Assembly (NCBI RefSeq): GCF_900177545.1
Contig: NZ_FXBQ01000001.1
Span: 62,001-126,000, forward strand
Direction: 5' to 3'
DNA: 64,000 nt
From: Maritimibacter sp. HL-12
GTDB lineage: Bacteria > Pseudomonadota > Alphaproteobacteria > Rhodobacterales > Rhodobacteraceae
Positions 1 to 7,516 of this stretch are shown one piece after another. The notes beneath the pieces were generated by a model that made no database searches, had not been told where the DNA came from, and worked only from the letters and a program-made list of their open reading frames with translations. Each line of letters begins with the position of its first letter. Positions within the stretch are counted from its first letter, which is position 1. The position numbers and the translations under genes were made by a program.

Positions 1-2
1 CA

Positions 3-746
3 AAGGTCATCGAGCAAGGTGCCGAACAGCGCCTCACCACAGCGCTGAAAACGCTGCGCGAAGACACCGGGATCGAGGCCACCGTGCTCACGCTGCACAC
101 CCGTTGGGGCTTTGAAAACCCCGGCTCGCTGGAGCAATTCGCCACCGGACTGTTCAACCACTGGGGCATCGGCAAGGCCGAAACCAACGATGGCATCCTC
201 GTGCTCGTGGTGACCGAAGACCGCGAGATGCGGGTCGAACTGGGCGCGGGCTATCCGACCGGCTTCAACCGCACCGCACAGGACATCATCGACCGAATTT
301 TCCTGCCCGCCTTCCGCGACGGCGATTTCTCGCGCGGGATCGAGGAGGGCACCGGCGCGGTGATCTCCCGCATCGCCCTCGCGCATCACGACGGCGACGC
401 CCCCGACTCCGCCAGCGGTGGCGGCGGTGGCGGGCTGATCGGCGCGCTGGTGGGTGCGCTCATGGCGGTGATCGCGGGGGTGGCGATCTTCGGTCGCCGC
501 ATCTCCGACCGCTTCACCCGCTGCCCCGAATGCGGTGAGCGCGGCATCCACCGCAAGAAACACGTGCTCGAAAGCGCCACCCGCGCCACCAGTGGCCGGG
601 GCGAGCGGATCACCGATTGCCCGCATTGTGGCTACCACGGCGTGGTGAGCTACACGATCCCGCGCATCACCAGATCCTCCTCTTCCAGCGGCGGTTCTTT
701 CGGCGGCGGCTCGTCCTCGGGCGGCGGCGCTTCGGGGCGCTGGTAG
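3..746 (+). CDS. TPM-domain (YgcG-type) membrane protein, 5' partial
   Basis: The reading frame is open from base 3, so the gene begins outside the window and the GTG at 84 is internal. The 247 visible residues hold the later part of a TPM domain (motifs RWGFENP, NDGILVLVV, VELGAGY), a Gly-rich linker, one membrane helix at about visible residues 145-163, a zinc-ribbon-like CPEC/CPHC pair, and a Gly/Ser-rich tail ending GRW. This is the usual architecture of YgcG-type proteins, whose TPM domain lies outside the cytoplasmic membrane. The biochemical role of the bacterial family is not settled. The family call is from motifs seen here; function is left open. Confidence 0.8.
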   Translation, partial: KVIEQGAEQRLTTALKTLREDTGIEATVLTLHTRWGFENPGSLEQFATGLFNHWGIGKAETNDGILVLVVTEDREMRVELGAGYPTGFNRTAQDIIDRIFLPAFRDGDFSRGIEEGTGAVISRIALAHHDGDAPDSASGGGGGGLIGALVGALMAVIAGVAIFGRRISDRFTRCPECGERGIHRKKHVLESATRATSGRGERITDCPHCGYHGVVSYTIPRITRSSSSSGGSFGGGSSSGGGASGRW

Positions 747-838
747 GCACGGCACCGCCGATTGCCGCGAGCGGACGCAAGGTCACGTCTGCACAGAGAG
801 GCCATGACGCACTATATTGGGGAAGGAAGGGAGCCCCG

Positions 839-1483
839 ATGAAGCATTACGGCCTTGATCACAGCTTTGCCGAACATGTCGCCGACGGCGTGATGCATGT
901 GCTCGGCGTTGCCGCCGCGATCGCCGGGGCGACCGCGCTGATCGTCTGGGCCGTGCTCGCGGTACCGCCCGACCGGATCTGGCCGCTGGTGCCCTATGCC
1001 GTCGGGCTGGTCGCCACTTTCGGACTTTCGGCCGCCTACAACCTCACCCTGCACCGCAAGATCCGCGCCGTGCTGCGCCGTTTCGATCACGCCGCGATCT
1101 ATTTGATGATCGCGGGCACCCATACGCCAATGGCGATCATCGGGCTCGGCGGCGGGCGCGGGATGGCGCTGGCGATCGCGGCCTGGAGCCTCGCGGTCTT
1201 CGGCATCACCCTCAAGCTCGCCTTCTTCCATCGCTGGCCGCGCCTCGGCTTCGGCCTCTACCTTGCGCAAGGCTGGCTCGGCGTGATCGCGGCATGGCCG
1301 CTGATGCAGACCCTGCCCGTCTCGGCGCTGATCCTGCTGCTGGTCGGCGGGCTGACCTATACCCTGGGCACGATTTTCTACGCCGCGCGCTGGCGCTACT
1401 CCACCGCGATCTGGCACGGCCACGTGCTTGCCGCCGCAGCCACGCATTATGCCGCGGTGGTGCTCATCGTCGGGCTGGCCTGA
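839..1483 (+). CDS. Hemolysin III family (PAQR-type) integral membrane protein
   Basis: A 214-residue protein that is nearly all hydrophobic helices, consistent with the seven-helix HlyIII/PAQR fold. Conserved family features are visible: an N-terminal FAEHVADGVMH, a central FDHAAIYLMIAGTHTP, and a C-terminal WHGHVLAAAATHY with the paired histidines thought to bind a metal in PAQR receptors. I chose the ATG at 839 because a purine-rich GGAAGGAAGGGAG lies just upstream and it starts the conserved N terminus; an upstream extension in the same frame is out of character. Despite the name, most bacterial members are not shown to be hemolysins; a membrane-homeostasis or hydrolase role is possible. 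Confidence 0.85.
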   Translation: MKHYGLDHSFAEHVADGVMHVLGVAAAIAGATALIVWAVLAVPPDRIWPLVPYAVGLVATFGLSAAYNLTLHRKIRAVLRRFDHAAIYLMIAGTHTPMAIIGLGGGRGMALAIAAWSLAVFGITLKLAFFHRWPRLGFGLYLAQGWLGVIAAWPLMQTLPVSALILLLVGGLTYTLGTIFYAARWRYSTAIWHGHVLAAAATHYAAVVLIVGLA

Positions 1484-1651
1484 AGCAGAACCGGCATCCG
1501 GACCGGGGCGCCCCCGTCGCGCGCCGATATCCTTGACCTTTACGCCCCTGCCCGGTAATGCCTCATCCAACAAGACGCCCCGGCAATCCGGCCGGGCGGG
1601 CCGCGTAAGGTTTGCGGCCAGTTGCGCCGATACCCATACGAAAGGCACCAC

Positions 1652-3112
1652 TTGACCAAATTCTCCGAACTCAACCTGAACCCCAAGGTTCTCAAGGCCG
1701 TCGAAGACTCGGGCTACGAGACCCCCACACCGATTCAGGAAGGCGCGATTCCACCCGCGCTCGAAGGCCGCGACGTGCTCGGCATCGCCCAGACCGGCAC
1801 CGGCAAGACCGCCAGCTTCGTGCTGCCGATGATCACCCAGCTTGCCCGCGGCCGCGCCCGCGCCCGGATGCCGCGCAGTCTCGTGCTCTGCCCGACCCGC
1901 GAGCTGGCCGCGCAGGTCGCCGAGAACTTCGAGAACTACGCCAAATACGTGAAACTCACCAAGGCGCTGCTGATCGGCGGGGTTTCGTTCAAGGAACAGG
2001 ACCAGTTGATCGACCGCGGCGTTGACGTGCTGATCGCCACGCCGGGCCGGTTGCTCGACCATTTCGAGCGCGGCAAGCTGTTGCTCACCGGCGTGCAGAT
2101 CATGGTCGTCGACGAAGCCGACCGGATGCTCGACATGGGCTTCATCCCCGATATCGAGCGCATCTTCGGGCTCGTGCCCTTCACCCGGCAGACGCTGTTC
2201 TTCTCCGCCACCATGGCGCCCGAGATCGAACGCATCACCAATACCTTCCTGTCGAACCCGGCGCGCGTCGAAGTTGCCAGACAGGCCACCGCCTCGGCGA
2301 CGATCGAACAGGCGCTGGTGATGCTCAAACCCTCGCGCCGCGACCGCGCATCGACCGAGAAGCGCGATCTTCTGCGCGCGCTGATCGACTCCGAGGGCGA
2401 GGCCTGCTCCAACGCGATCATCTTCTGCAACCGCAAGACGGATGTGGATATTGTCGCCAAGAGCCTCAAGAAACATGGCTACAATGCCGAACCGATCCAT
2501 GGCGACCTCGACCAGTCGCGGCGCATGGAAGTGTTGCAGGGCTTCCGCGACGGCACGATCCGCTTCCTCTGCGCCTCCGACGTTGCCGCGCGCGGGCTCG
2601 ACATCCCGAACGTGAGCCACGTCTTCAACTTCGACGTGCCGAGCCACGCCGAGGATTACATCCACCGCATCGGTCGGACCGGCCGCGCCGGTCGCTCGGG
2701 CAAGACCTTCATGATCTGCGAGCCGCGCGACGAGAAAAACCTCGATGCCGTCCAGCGCTTGATCGAGGGGACGATTCCCCGCGTTGCCAGCCCGCTTTCC
2801 CGCGACCACGACGCGCCAGCCGAAGATTCGCCACCGTCGGCACCGGAGGCCGAGGCGGCACCAGCGGAAAAGAAACCCGCGTCGCGCAGCCGCAGCCGCG
2901 GCCGCAAGCCCGCCGAAGACAGCCCGGCCCCGACGCCGGCGCCCGCGCCGGCCCCGGAAGCCGAAGCGCGTGAAGAAAAACCGTCGAACCGGGCACGGTC
3001 CTCCGGTCGCGGTGGATCGTCTCGGGGCAAGGGCGACGACAAGTCCGTCGTCGGCATGGGCGACCACCTGCCCGGCTTCATCGCCCAGAGCTTCGAAGAC
3101 CGGCGCAACTGA
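1652..3112 (+). CDS. DEAD-box ATP-dependent RNA helicase, RhlE-like
   Basis: A 486-residue RNA helicase with the full motif set in order: Q motif TPTPIQ near residue 26, motif I AQTGTGKT (46-53), PTRELAAQ (81-88), DEAD (154-157), SAT (185-187) and HRIGRTGRAG (338-347). It would unwind short RNA duplexes in ribosome assembly or mRNA decay. After about residue 380 the protein is a low-complexity Pro/Ala/Glu and Arg/Ser tail, typical of RNA-binding extensions in this family, ending in a defined MGDHLPGF segment. The start is probably TTG at 1652, preceded by AAAGG and followed by the family-like MTKFSELNL; another TTG at 1622 is possible but has no clear ribosome site. Confidence 0.9.
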   Translation: MTKFSELNLNPKVLKAVEDSGYETPTPIQEGAIPPALEGRDVLGIAQTGTGKTASFVLPMITQLARGRARARMPRSLVLCPTRELAAQVAENFENYAKYVKLTKALLIGGVSFKEQDQLIDRGVDVLIATPGRLLDHFERGKLLLTGVQIMVVDEADRMLDMGFIPDIERIFGLVPFTRQTLFFSATMAPEIERITNTFLSNPARVEVARQATASATIEQALVMLKPSRRDRASTEKRDLLRALIDSEGEACSNAIIFCNRKTDVDIVAKSLKKHGYNAEPIHGDLDQSRRMEVLQGFRDGTIRFLCASDVAARGLDIPNVSHVFNFDVPSHAEDYIHRIGRTGRAGRSGKTFMICEPRDEKNLDAVQRLIEGTIPRVASPLSRDHDAPAEDSPPSAPEAEAAPAEKKPASRSRSRGRKPAEDSPAPTPAPAPAPEAEAREEKPSNRARSSGRGGSSRGKGDDKSVVGMGDHLPGFIAQSFEDRRN

Positions 3113-3213
3113 CCGAGCCGCACCGCGCAATCGCCCTGCCTGCCGGGATCTTCAGGTTCTCGGGAGACGTAGGGCGCGCGCTCGGAAGCGTCAGATACGC
3201 CGCCCGGCCGGGC

Positions 3214-3624
3214 TCAAGCCGCCTCGGTCGCGAGTTTGCGAATACGGTCGACCATCGCGCGCAACCCGTTGGTGCGCTGCCCCGAAAGGTGCTCTTCGAG
3301 TTTCATCCGGCCCAGTTCGCCCTGGGCGTCGATCCCCGGCACCTGCGACACCGGCACACCGTCGTAGAGCGCGTGCAGCACGGCGATGATCCCGCGCACG
3401 ATGAGCGCATCCGAATCCCCCTCGAAATGGAAGCTGCCGCCTTCGATTCGCGGCACCAGCCAGACCTGGCTGGCGCAGCCATCCACCTTCGTCGCCGGCA
3501 CTTTGAGCGCGGCGTCCAACGGTTGCATCCGCTTGCCAAGGTCGATCACCATCGCGTAGCGATCTTCCCAGTCGTCGAGAAACTCGAAATCCTCGACAAT
3601 CGTTTCGAATGCTTGCGTCGCCAT
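3214..3624 (-). CDS. sufE: SufE-like cysteine desulfuration protein
   Basis: A 136-residue SufE-fold protein. SufE accepts sulfur from the cysteine desulfurase SufS and passes it to the Suf scaffold for iron-sulfur cluster assembly in the cytosol. The persulfide-carrying cysteine is Cys50 in VDGCASQVWL, the signature of the family, and the C-terminal RTNGLRAMVDRI also matches. The ATG at 3624 is chosen because AGGAG lies about seven bases upstream; ten more codons upstream in frame look untranslated. It stands alone, with no other suf gene in the window, so it is either a housekeeping SufE away from the suf operon or a paralogue serving another desulfurase. Confidence 0.9.
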   Translation of the reverse strand: MATQAFETIVEDFEFLDDWEDRYAMVIDLGKRMQPLDAALKVPATKVDGCASQVWLVPRIEGGSFHFEGDSDALIVRGIIAVLHALYDGVPVSQVPGIDAQGELGRMKLEEHLSGQRTNGLRAMVDRIRKLATEAA

Positions 3625-3753
3625 GCCTGTCTCTCCTGTTCCAGCCCCACTCACCTAGGGTCGGGCAAGCCAAAGGTCCAGACCCGCACGTGGCGGGTTT
3701 TCAAACCCTCGCGGCTGGGTTACTCAGGGCAAGGACCACGGGGGAAGATCAGA

Positions 3754-4236
3754 ATGGCCCGCATTGCCCGCCTTTTCATCGCGCTCAGCCTCGTTCTCGG
3801 CCTTGCGGCCTGTAGCGACGGCATAAACCTGAACCCGCTGACCTGGTTCGGCAGCGCGTCCAATCCCGATGACAGGCTGGTGGCGCTGGAGCCGTCCGGC
3901 GGCTACCTCGATGATCAGGATCGCCGCCTGCGCGTCGACCAGGTCACGTCTCTCAGGATCGAGCGCACCACCGCGGGCGTGATCGTGCACGCCTCGGGCC
4001 TGCCGCCGCGTCTGGGCTACTGGGATGCGCAACTCGTGCCCGAGAACGACGGCGAACCCGAGGGCGGCGTTCTGACCTACGTATTCCGGATTTCGCCGCC
4101 ACGCTGGGCCACCCCGGCCTCGACGCCCTACGCCCGCACCGTGGAGGTGGCCGAGTTCATCTCCAACTCTGCGCTGCGCGATGTGCGCTCGATCCGCGTG
4201 ATCGGCGAGCGCAACAGCCGCACCGCGCGGCGCTGA
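3754..4236 (+). CDS. Hypothetical lipoprotein
   Basis: A 160-residue protein of unknown function. The N terminus is a clear lipoprotein signal peptide: basic MARIAR, a hydrophobic stretch, then the lipobox LGLAAC with the lipidated cysteine near residue 20. The mature part is mixed alpha/beta-looking with no motif I can name. It is expected to be anchored in the inner or outer membrane facing the periplasm. It is monocistronic and convergent with rnd, whose stop lies 20 bases away across a short hairpin. I do not recognise the family. Confidence 0.75.
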   Translation: MARIARLFIALSLVLGLAACSDGINLNPLTWFGSASNPDDRLVALEPSGGYLDDQDRRLRVDQVTSLRIERTTAGVIVHASGLPPRLGYWDAQLVPENDGEPEGGVLTYVFRISPPRWATPASTPYARTVEVAEFISNSALRDVRSIRVIGERNSRTARR

Positions 4237-4258
4237 GCGCCCCTTCGGGCGACGCTCA
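4234..4258. terminator. Hairpin spanning both stop codons of convergent genes
   Basis: TGAGCG (4234-4239) and CGCTCA (4253-4258) are complementary, and the centre CCCCTTCGGGC can form an alternative GC-rich stem. The two arms contain the stop codons of the lipoprotein gene on the plus strand and rnd on the minus strand. There is no T tract, so a bidirectional terminator role is an inference from position. Confidence 0.45.
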
Positions 4259-5416
4259 GACCTCAATCACCCGCACGCTCTGGCCCTTGGCCGCAAGTGC
4301 GAGCTTGCCCTCACAGAGCCGAAGCGCATCGTTGCCGAAAACCTCTGCCCGCCAACCCTTGAGCGCGGCGACGTCGCGCCGCCCCGCGGCCAGCAGATCG
4401 AGATCGGCGGCGGTGGCGATCAGCCGCTGCGCCACCTTGGTATCCTCGGACCGGGCCTTCAGCAGAACCCGCAACAGATCGGCCAGCGCCGGGTTGACCT
4501 GAAGTTTGTCGCGGCCGTTGTCAGGCACCTTGGGCATCTGCTCGGCCGGCGTTTCCAACCCGGCCTTCACCGCCGCAAGGATTCCTTCAGCGATCTCGCC
4601 GCGCCGCGCCTCGCGCAAGAGCAGCCGGGAGCGGGAGAGATCGGTCATGTCGGCGGGCTTGGTCGAGGCCAGTTCCAGCAGCGCATCGTCCTTGAACACC
4701 CGGCTGCGCGGGATATCGCGCGATTGCGCATAGCCCTCGCGAAAGCGCGCCAATTCCTTGACGACGGACAGGAACTTGCCCGAACTGGTCCGCGTCTTGA
4801 CCCGGAGCCAGGCCTCGGAGGGCTCCACCCGGTAGGTCGCCGGGTCTTTCAGCACCGCCATCTCCTCCTCGACCCACGGACCGCGCCCGGTTTCTTCCAA
4901 CTCGGCGGCAAGCACCTCGTAGATCCGGCGCAGGTGGGTGACATCGCCAAGCGCGTATTTCTTCTGCGCCTCGCTCAGCGGGCGACGCGACCAGTCGGTG
5001 AAGCGTGACGACTTGTCGAGATCGGCCCGCGCGATCTTGCGCACAAGGGTCTCATAGCCGACCTGATCCCCGTGGCCGCAAACCATCGCCGCAACCTGGG
5101 TGTCGAACAAGGGGGCCGGGATCACCCCGGCATCGACGAAGAAGATCTCGAGATCCTGCCGCGCGGCATGAAACACCTTCACCACGCCCGGATCGCGGAA
5201 CAGATCGTAGAGCGGTTCGAGCGAAAGCCCCTCGGCGAGCGGATCGACCAGAACCGCGTCCTCCGCCTCCTCGCCGGGCACGGCAAGCTGCACCAGGCAG
5301 AGCTTGGAATAATAGGTCCGCTCGCGCAGGAACTCGGTATCGACGGTGACGTAAGGGTGGGCGGTGGCGCGGGCACAGAATTCGGCCAGCGCCTCGGTGG
5401 TTGTGATGGTGATCAT
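4256..5416 (-). CDS. rnd: Ribonuclease D
   Basis: A 386-residue 3'-to-5' exoribonuclease of the DEDD family that matures tRNA 3' ends. The first exonuclease motif is visible as TVDTEFLRE with Asp26 and Glu28 as metal ligands; later FHAARQDLE gives the second conserved acidic residue and the LGDVTHLRRIYE region fits ExoIII. The C-terminal half holds an HRDC-type helical domain. Length is normal for alphaproteobacterial RNase D. The ATG at 5416 starts the conserved MITITTTEAL; an in-frame upstream extension is Arg-rich and unlikely to be translated. No obvious Shine-Dalgarno was seen. Confidence 0.92.
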   Translation of the reverse strand: MITITTTEALAEFCARATAHPYVTVDTEFLRERTYYSKLCLVQLAVPGEEAEDAVLVDPLAEGLSLEPLYDLFRDPGVVKVFHAARQDLEIFFVDAGVIPAPLFDTQVAAMVCGHGDQVGYETLVRKIARADLDKSSRFTDWSRRPLSEAQKKYALGDVTHLRRIYEVLAAELEETGRGPWVEEEMAVLKDPATYRVEPSEAWLRVKTRTSSGKFLSVVKELARFREGYAQSRDIPRSRVFKDDALLELASTKPADMTDLSRSRLLLREARRGEIAEGILAAVKAGLETPAEQMPKVPDNGRDKLQVNPALADLLRVLLKARSEDTKVAQRLIATAADLDLLAAGRRDVAALKGWRAEVFGNDALRLCEGKLALAAKGQSVRVIEV

Positions 5417-5510
5417 ATGGACTTTCGGTCTGTTCGTCTCTTGCGCTTTCGCCTCACCATGTATCGGGGATCGGCGTGGGAATAAAGCACCATGCCGCGC
5501 GCGCGGGGTT

Positions 5511-6104
5511 TCAGGGCAGGAAAACCGGTGTCTTGTCGCCCGCCGCGTAGCGCCGCAACACCGCCGGATAAAGCTTGTGCTCCCAGGGCAGAACCTTCGC
5601 GGCGAGGCTCTCGGGCGTATCGTCCGGCGCGATCGGCACCCGCGCCTGTCCGAGGATCGGGCCGCCATCGAGCTCCGCCGTCACCTCGTGCACCGAGCAA
5701 CCCGCTTCATTGTCGCCGGCCGCAAGCGCGCGGGCGTGGGTATCAAGGCCGCGGTATTTCGGCAGCAGCGAGGGGTGGATATTGAGCGCGCGGCCGCTCC
5801 AATGCGCGGTGAACGCAGGTGTCAGGATGCGCATGAACCCGGCGAGGCAGAGGATGTCGGGCCGGGCTTCTTCGAGCACGCGGGCCAGTTCGGCCTCGAA
5901 CGCGGCCCTGTCGCCCGCGAAGGGGCGATGATCGACCACCGCGGTGGCAATGCCCATCGCCTCGGCCTTCGCCAGTCCGCCCGCGCCGGGCAGGTTCGAC
6001 AGCACCAGCACCGGGCGGGCCGGATGATCGCCCGCCATGCTCTCGGCCAGCGCCACCATGTTCGATCCCGACCCCGAGATCAGGATTGCGACCCGCTTGG
6101 TCAC
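5511..6104 (-). CDS. purN: Phosphoribosylglycinamide formyltransferase (PurN)
   Basis: A 197-residue enzyme that transfers the formyl group of 10-formyltetrahydrofolate to glycinamide ribonucleotide, the third step of purine synthesis. The substrate-binding loop GSGSN is at residues 11-15 and the catalytic Asn108, His110 (in NIHPSLLP) and Asp146 are all present. The start is GTG at 6104, sharing four bases (GTGA) with the end of purM, so the pair is translationally coupled. Length is typical. Confidence 0.95.
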   Translation of the reverse strand: MTKRVAILISGSGSNMVALAESMAGDHPARPVLVLSNLPGAGGLAKAEAMGIATAVVDHRPFAGDRAAFEAELARVLEEARPDILCLAGFMRILTPAFTAHWSGRALNIHPSLLPKYRGLDTHARALAAGDNEAGCSVHEVTAELDGGPILGQARVPIAPDDTPESLAAKVLPWEHKLYPAVLRRYAAGDKTPVFLP

Positions 6105-7150
6105 CCGAGGCTCCCGAGGGTGCGCACGCCTTCGCCGGCCTGGACCCGGCCGATCTGAAACACGGTTTCTCCCGTGCTCTCAAGGGCTTGACGCACATCC
6201 TTCAGGCTCTTCGGGTCCACCACCAGCACCATGCCGATGCCGGCGTTGAAGGTTTTCAGCATCTCCGCCTGATCGAGCCCGCCGATCCCGGCAAGCCAGC
6301 CAAACACCGGCGGCAAGGCCCATTCGCCAAGATCGACAAGCGCGCCCTGCCCCTCCGGCAGAACCCGCGGCAGGTTTTCCGTAAGCCCGCCGCCGGTGAT
6401 ATGGGCGAGCGCATGAACGCCGCCCGCCGCGATCGCCGCCAGCGCGGGTTTGACATAGAGCCGCGTCGGCGCAAGCAGTGCCGCGCCGAGGCTGGTGGCC
6501 TCGTCCCAGGGGCAGGCATCGTCCCAGCCGAGGCCGGAGACGTCCACAAGCTTGCGCACGAGACTGTAGCCGTTGGAATGCACGCCGTCGGAGGCAAGAC
6601 CGAGCAGCACGTCGCCTTCGGCCACGCCCGCGGGCAGCGCAGCCCCGCGCTCCATCGCGCCCACGGCAAAGCCGGCAAGATCGAAATCGCCCGCTTCGTA
6701 CATCCCCGGCATCTCCGCCGTCTCGCCGCCGATCAGCGCACAGCCCGAGGCCGCACAGCCTGCGGCGATGCCCTCGACGATGGTGGCCGCAGCCTCGACC
6801 TCGAGCTTGCCGGTGGCGAAATAATCAAGGAAGAACAAGGGCTCTGCCCCTTGACAGACGAGATCGTTCACGCACATCGCCACCAGGTCGATGCCGATGG
6901 TATCGACCTTGCCGGTGTCGATCGCGATCCGCAGCTTGGTGCCCACCCCGTCGGTCGCGGCGACCAGGATCGGATCGCGGTAGCCTGCCGCTTTGAGGTC
7001 GAACAGCGCGCCGAATCCGCCCAGACCGGCCATCACGCCGGGCCGGTTGGTGCGCCGCGCGGCGGGTTTGATCCGCTCGACAAGCGCGTTGCCGGCGTCG
7101 ATATCGACGCCCGCTTCGGCATAGGTGATCCCGTTCTTCGTCCCGGTCAT
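6101..7150 (-). CDS. purM: Phosphoribosylformylglycinamidine cyclo-ligase (AIR synthetase)
   Basis: A 349-residue cytosolic enzyme that closes the imidazole ring with ATP to form aminoimidazole ribonucleotide. Typical motifs are [11 protein letters not shown] near the N terminus, ATDGVGTKL, the conserved [22 protein letters not shown] and HITGGGL. I place the start at ATG 7150 ([14 protein letters not shown]), which has a G-rich ribosome site; the open frame extends 27 codons further upstream but that part is atypical. First gene of the purM-purN unit, whose upstream side faces a tRNA gene on the opposite strand. Confidence 0.95.
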   Translation of the reverse strand: MTGTKNGITYAEAGVDIDAGNALVERIKPAARRTNRPGVMAGLGGFGALFDLKAAGYRDPILVAATDGVGTKLRIAIDTGKVDTIGIDLVAMCVNDLVCQGAEPLFFLDYFATGKLEVEAAATIVEGIAAGCAASGCALIGGETAEMPGMYEAGDFDLAGFAVGAMERGAALPAGVAEGDVLLGLASDGVHSNGYSLVRKLVDVSGLGWDDACPWDEATSLGAALLAPTRLYVKPALAAIAAGGVHALAHITGGGLTENLPRVLPEGQGALVDLGEWALPPVFGWLAGIGGLDQAEMLKTFNAGIGMVLVVDPKSLKDVRQALESTGETVFQIGRVQAGEGVRTLGSLG

Positions 7151-7251
7151 GTCGGCCCCCGTGATTACTGCCGCCGCGATAGCCCAAGGCCGCGCGATTG
7201 GCAACGCCCGCTTGACCCCGCGCGCCTCCATGCTACCTGTAACCGCACGGT

Positions 7252-7328
7252 GGGCCCGTAGCTCAATTGGTTAGAGCAGGGCGCTCATAACGCCTTGGTT
7301 GGGGGTTCAAGTCCCTCCGGGCCTACCA
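7252..7328 (+). tRNA. tRNA with CAU anticodon, probably tRNA-Ile2 (lysidine type)
   Basis: Seventy-seven bases fold as a full cloverleaf: acceptor GGGCCCG with CGGGCCT (G-U at 1-72), D arm GCTC/GAGC, anticodon stem GGGCG/CGCCT around CTCATAA, variable loop TGGTT, T arm GGGGG/CCCTC, then A73 and an encoded CCA. The anticodon is CAU. The first pair is not the mismatch of an initiator tRNA, so it is elongator. The variable region resembles E. coli ileX-type tRNA more than elongator tRNA-Met, so I favour Ile2 whose C34 is modified by TilS; automated tools may call it Met. A T run follows at about 7341-7346. Confidence 0.9.
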
Positions 7329-7516
7329 CATCAGGATTATCCTTTTTTCATGGTATTGCGGGGAGGTCCTTGCGCGTTTTTCGCCGGGGTGCTCTGGCAA
7401 GGCGTCGATGGCATTTGGCGGGCGCGGATCGTCCCGGCCGCATCCACTTTCTGCCCCTGGCGGCGAAACTGCTTGAAAGATTACCCCCCTCCCAGGGCAA
7501 CAGGATCCTCGACCGG

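Noticed and set aside
812-3130. A 772-codon minus-strand open frame across the helicase gene
   Set aside because: It is antisense to the hemolysin III-type and DEAD-box genes, both of which have complete family motifs.
7252-7516. tRNA as a phage or island attachment site
   Set aside because: No integrase, no repeat of the tRNA 3' end was noticed in the window, and the genes on both sides are housekeeping or ordinary.
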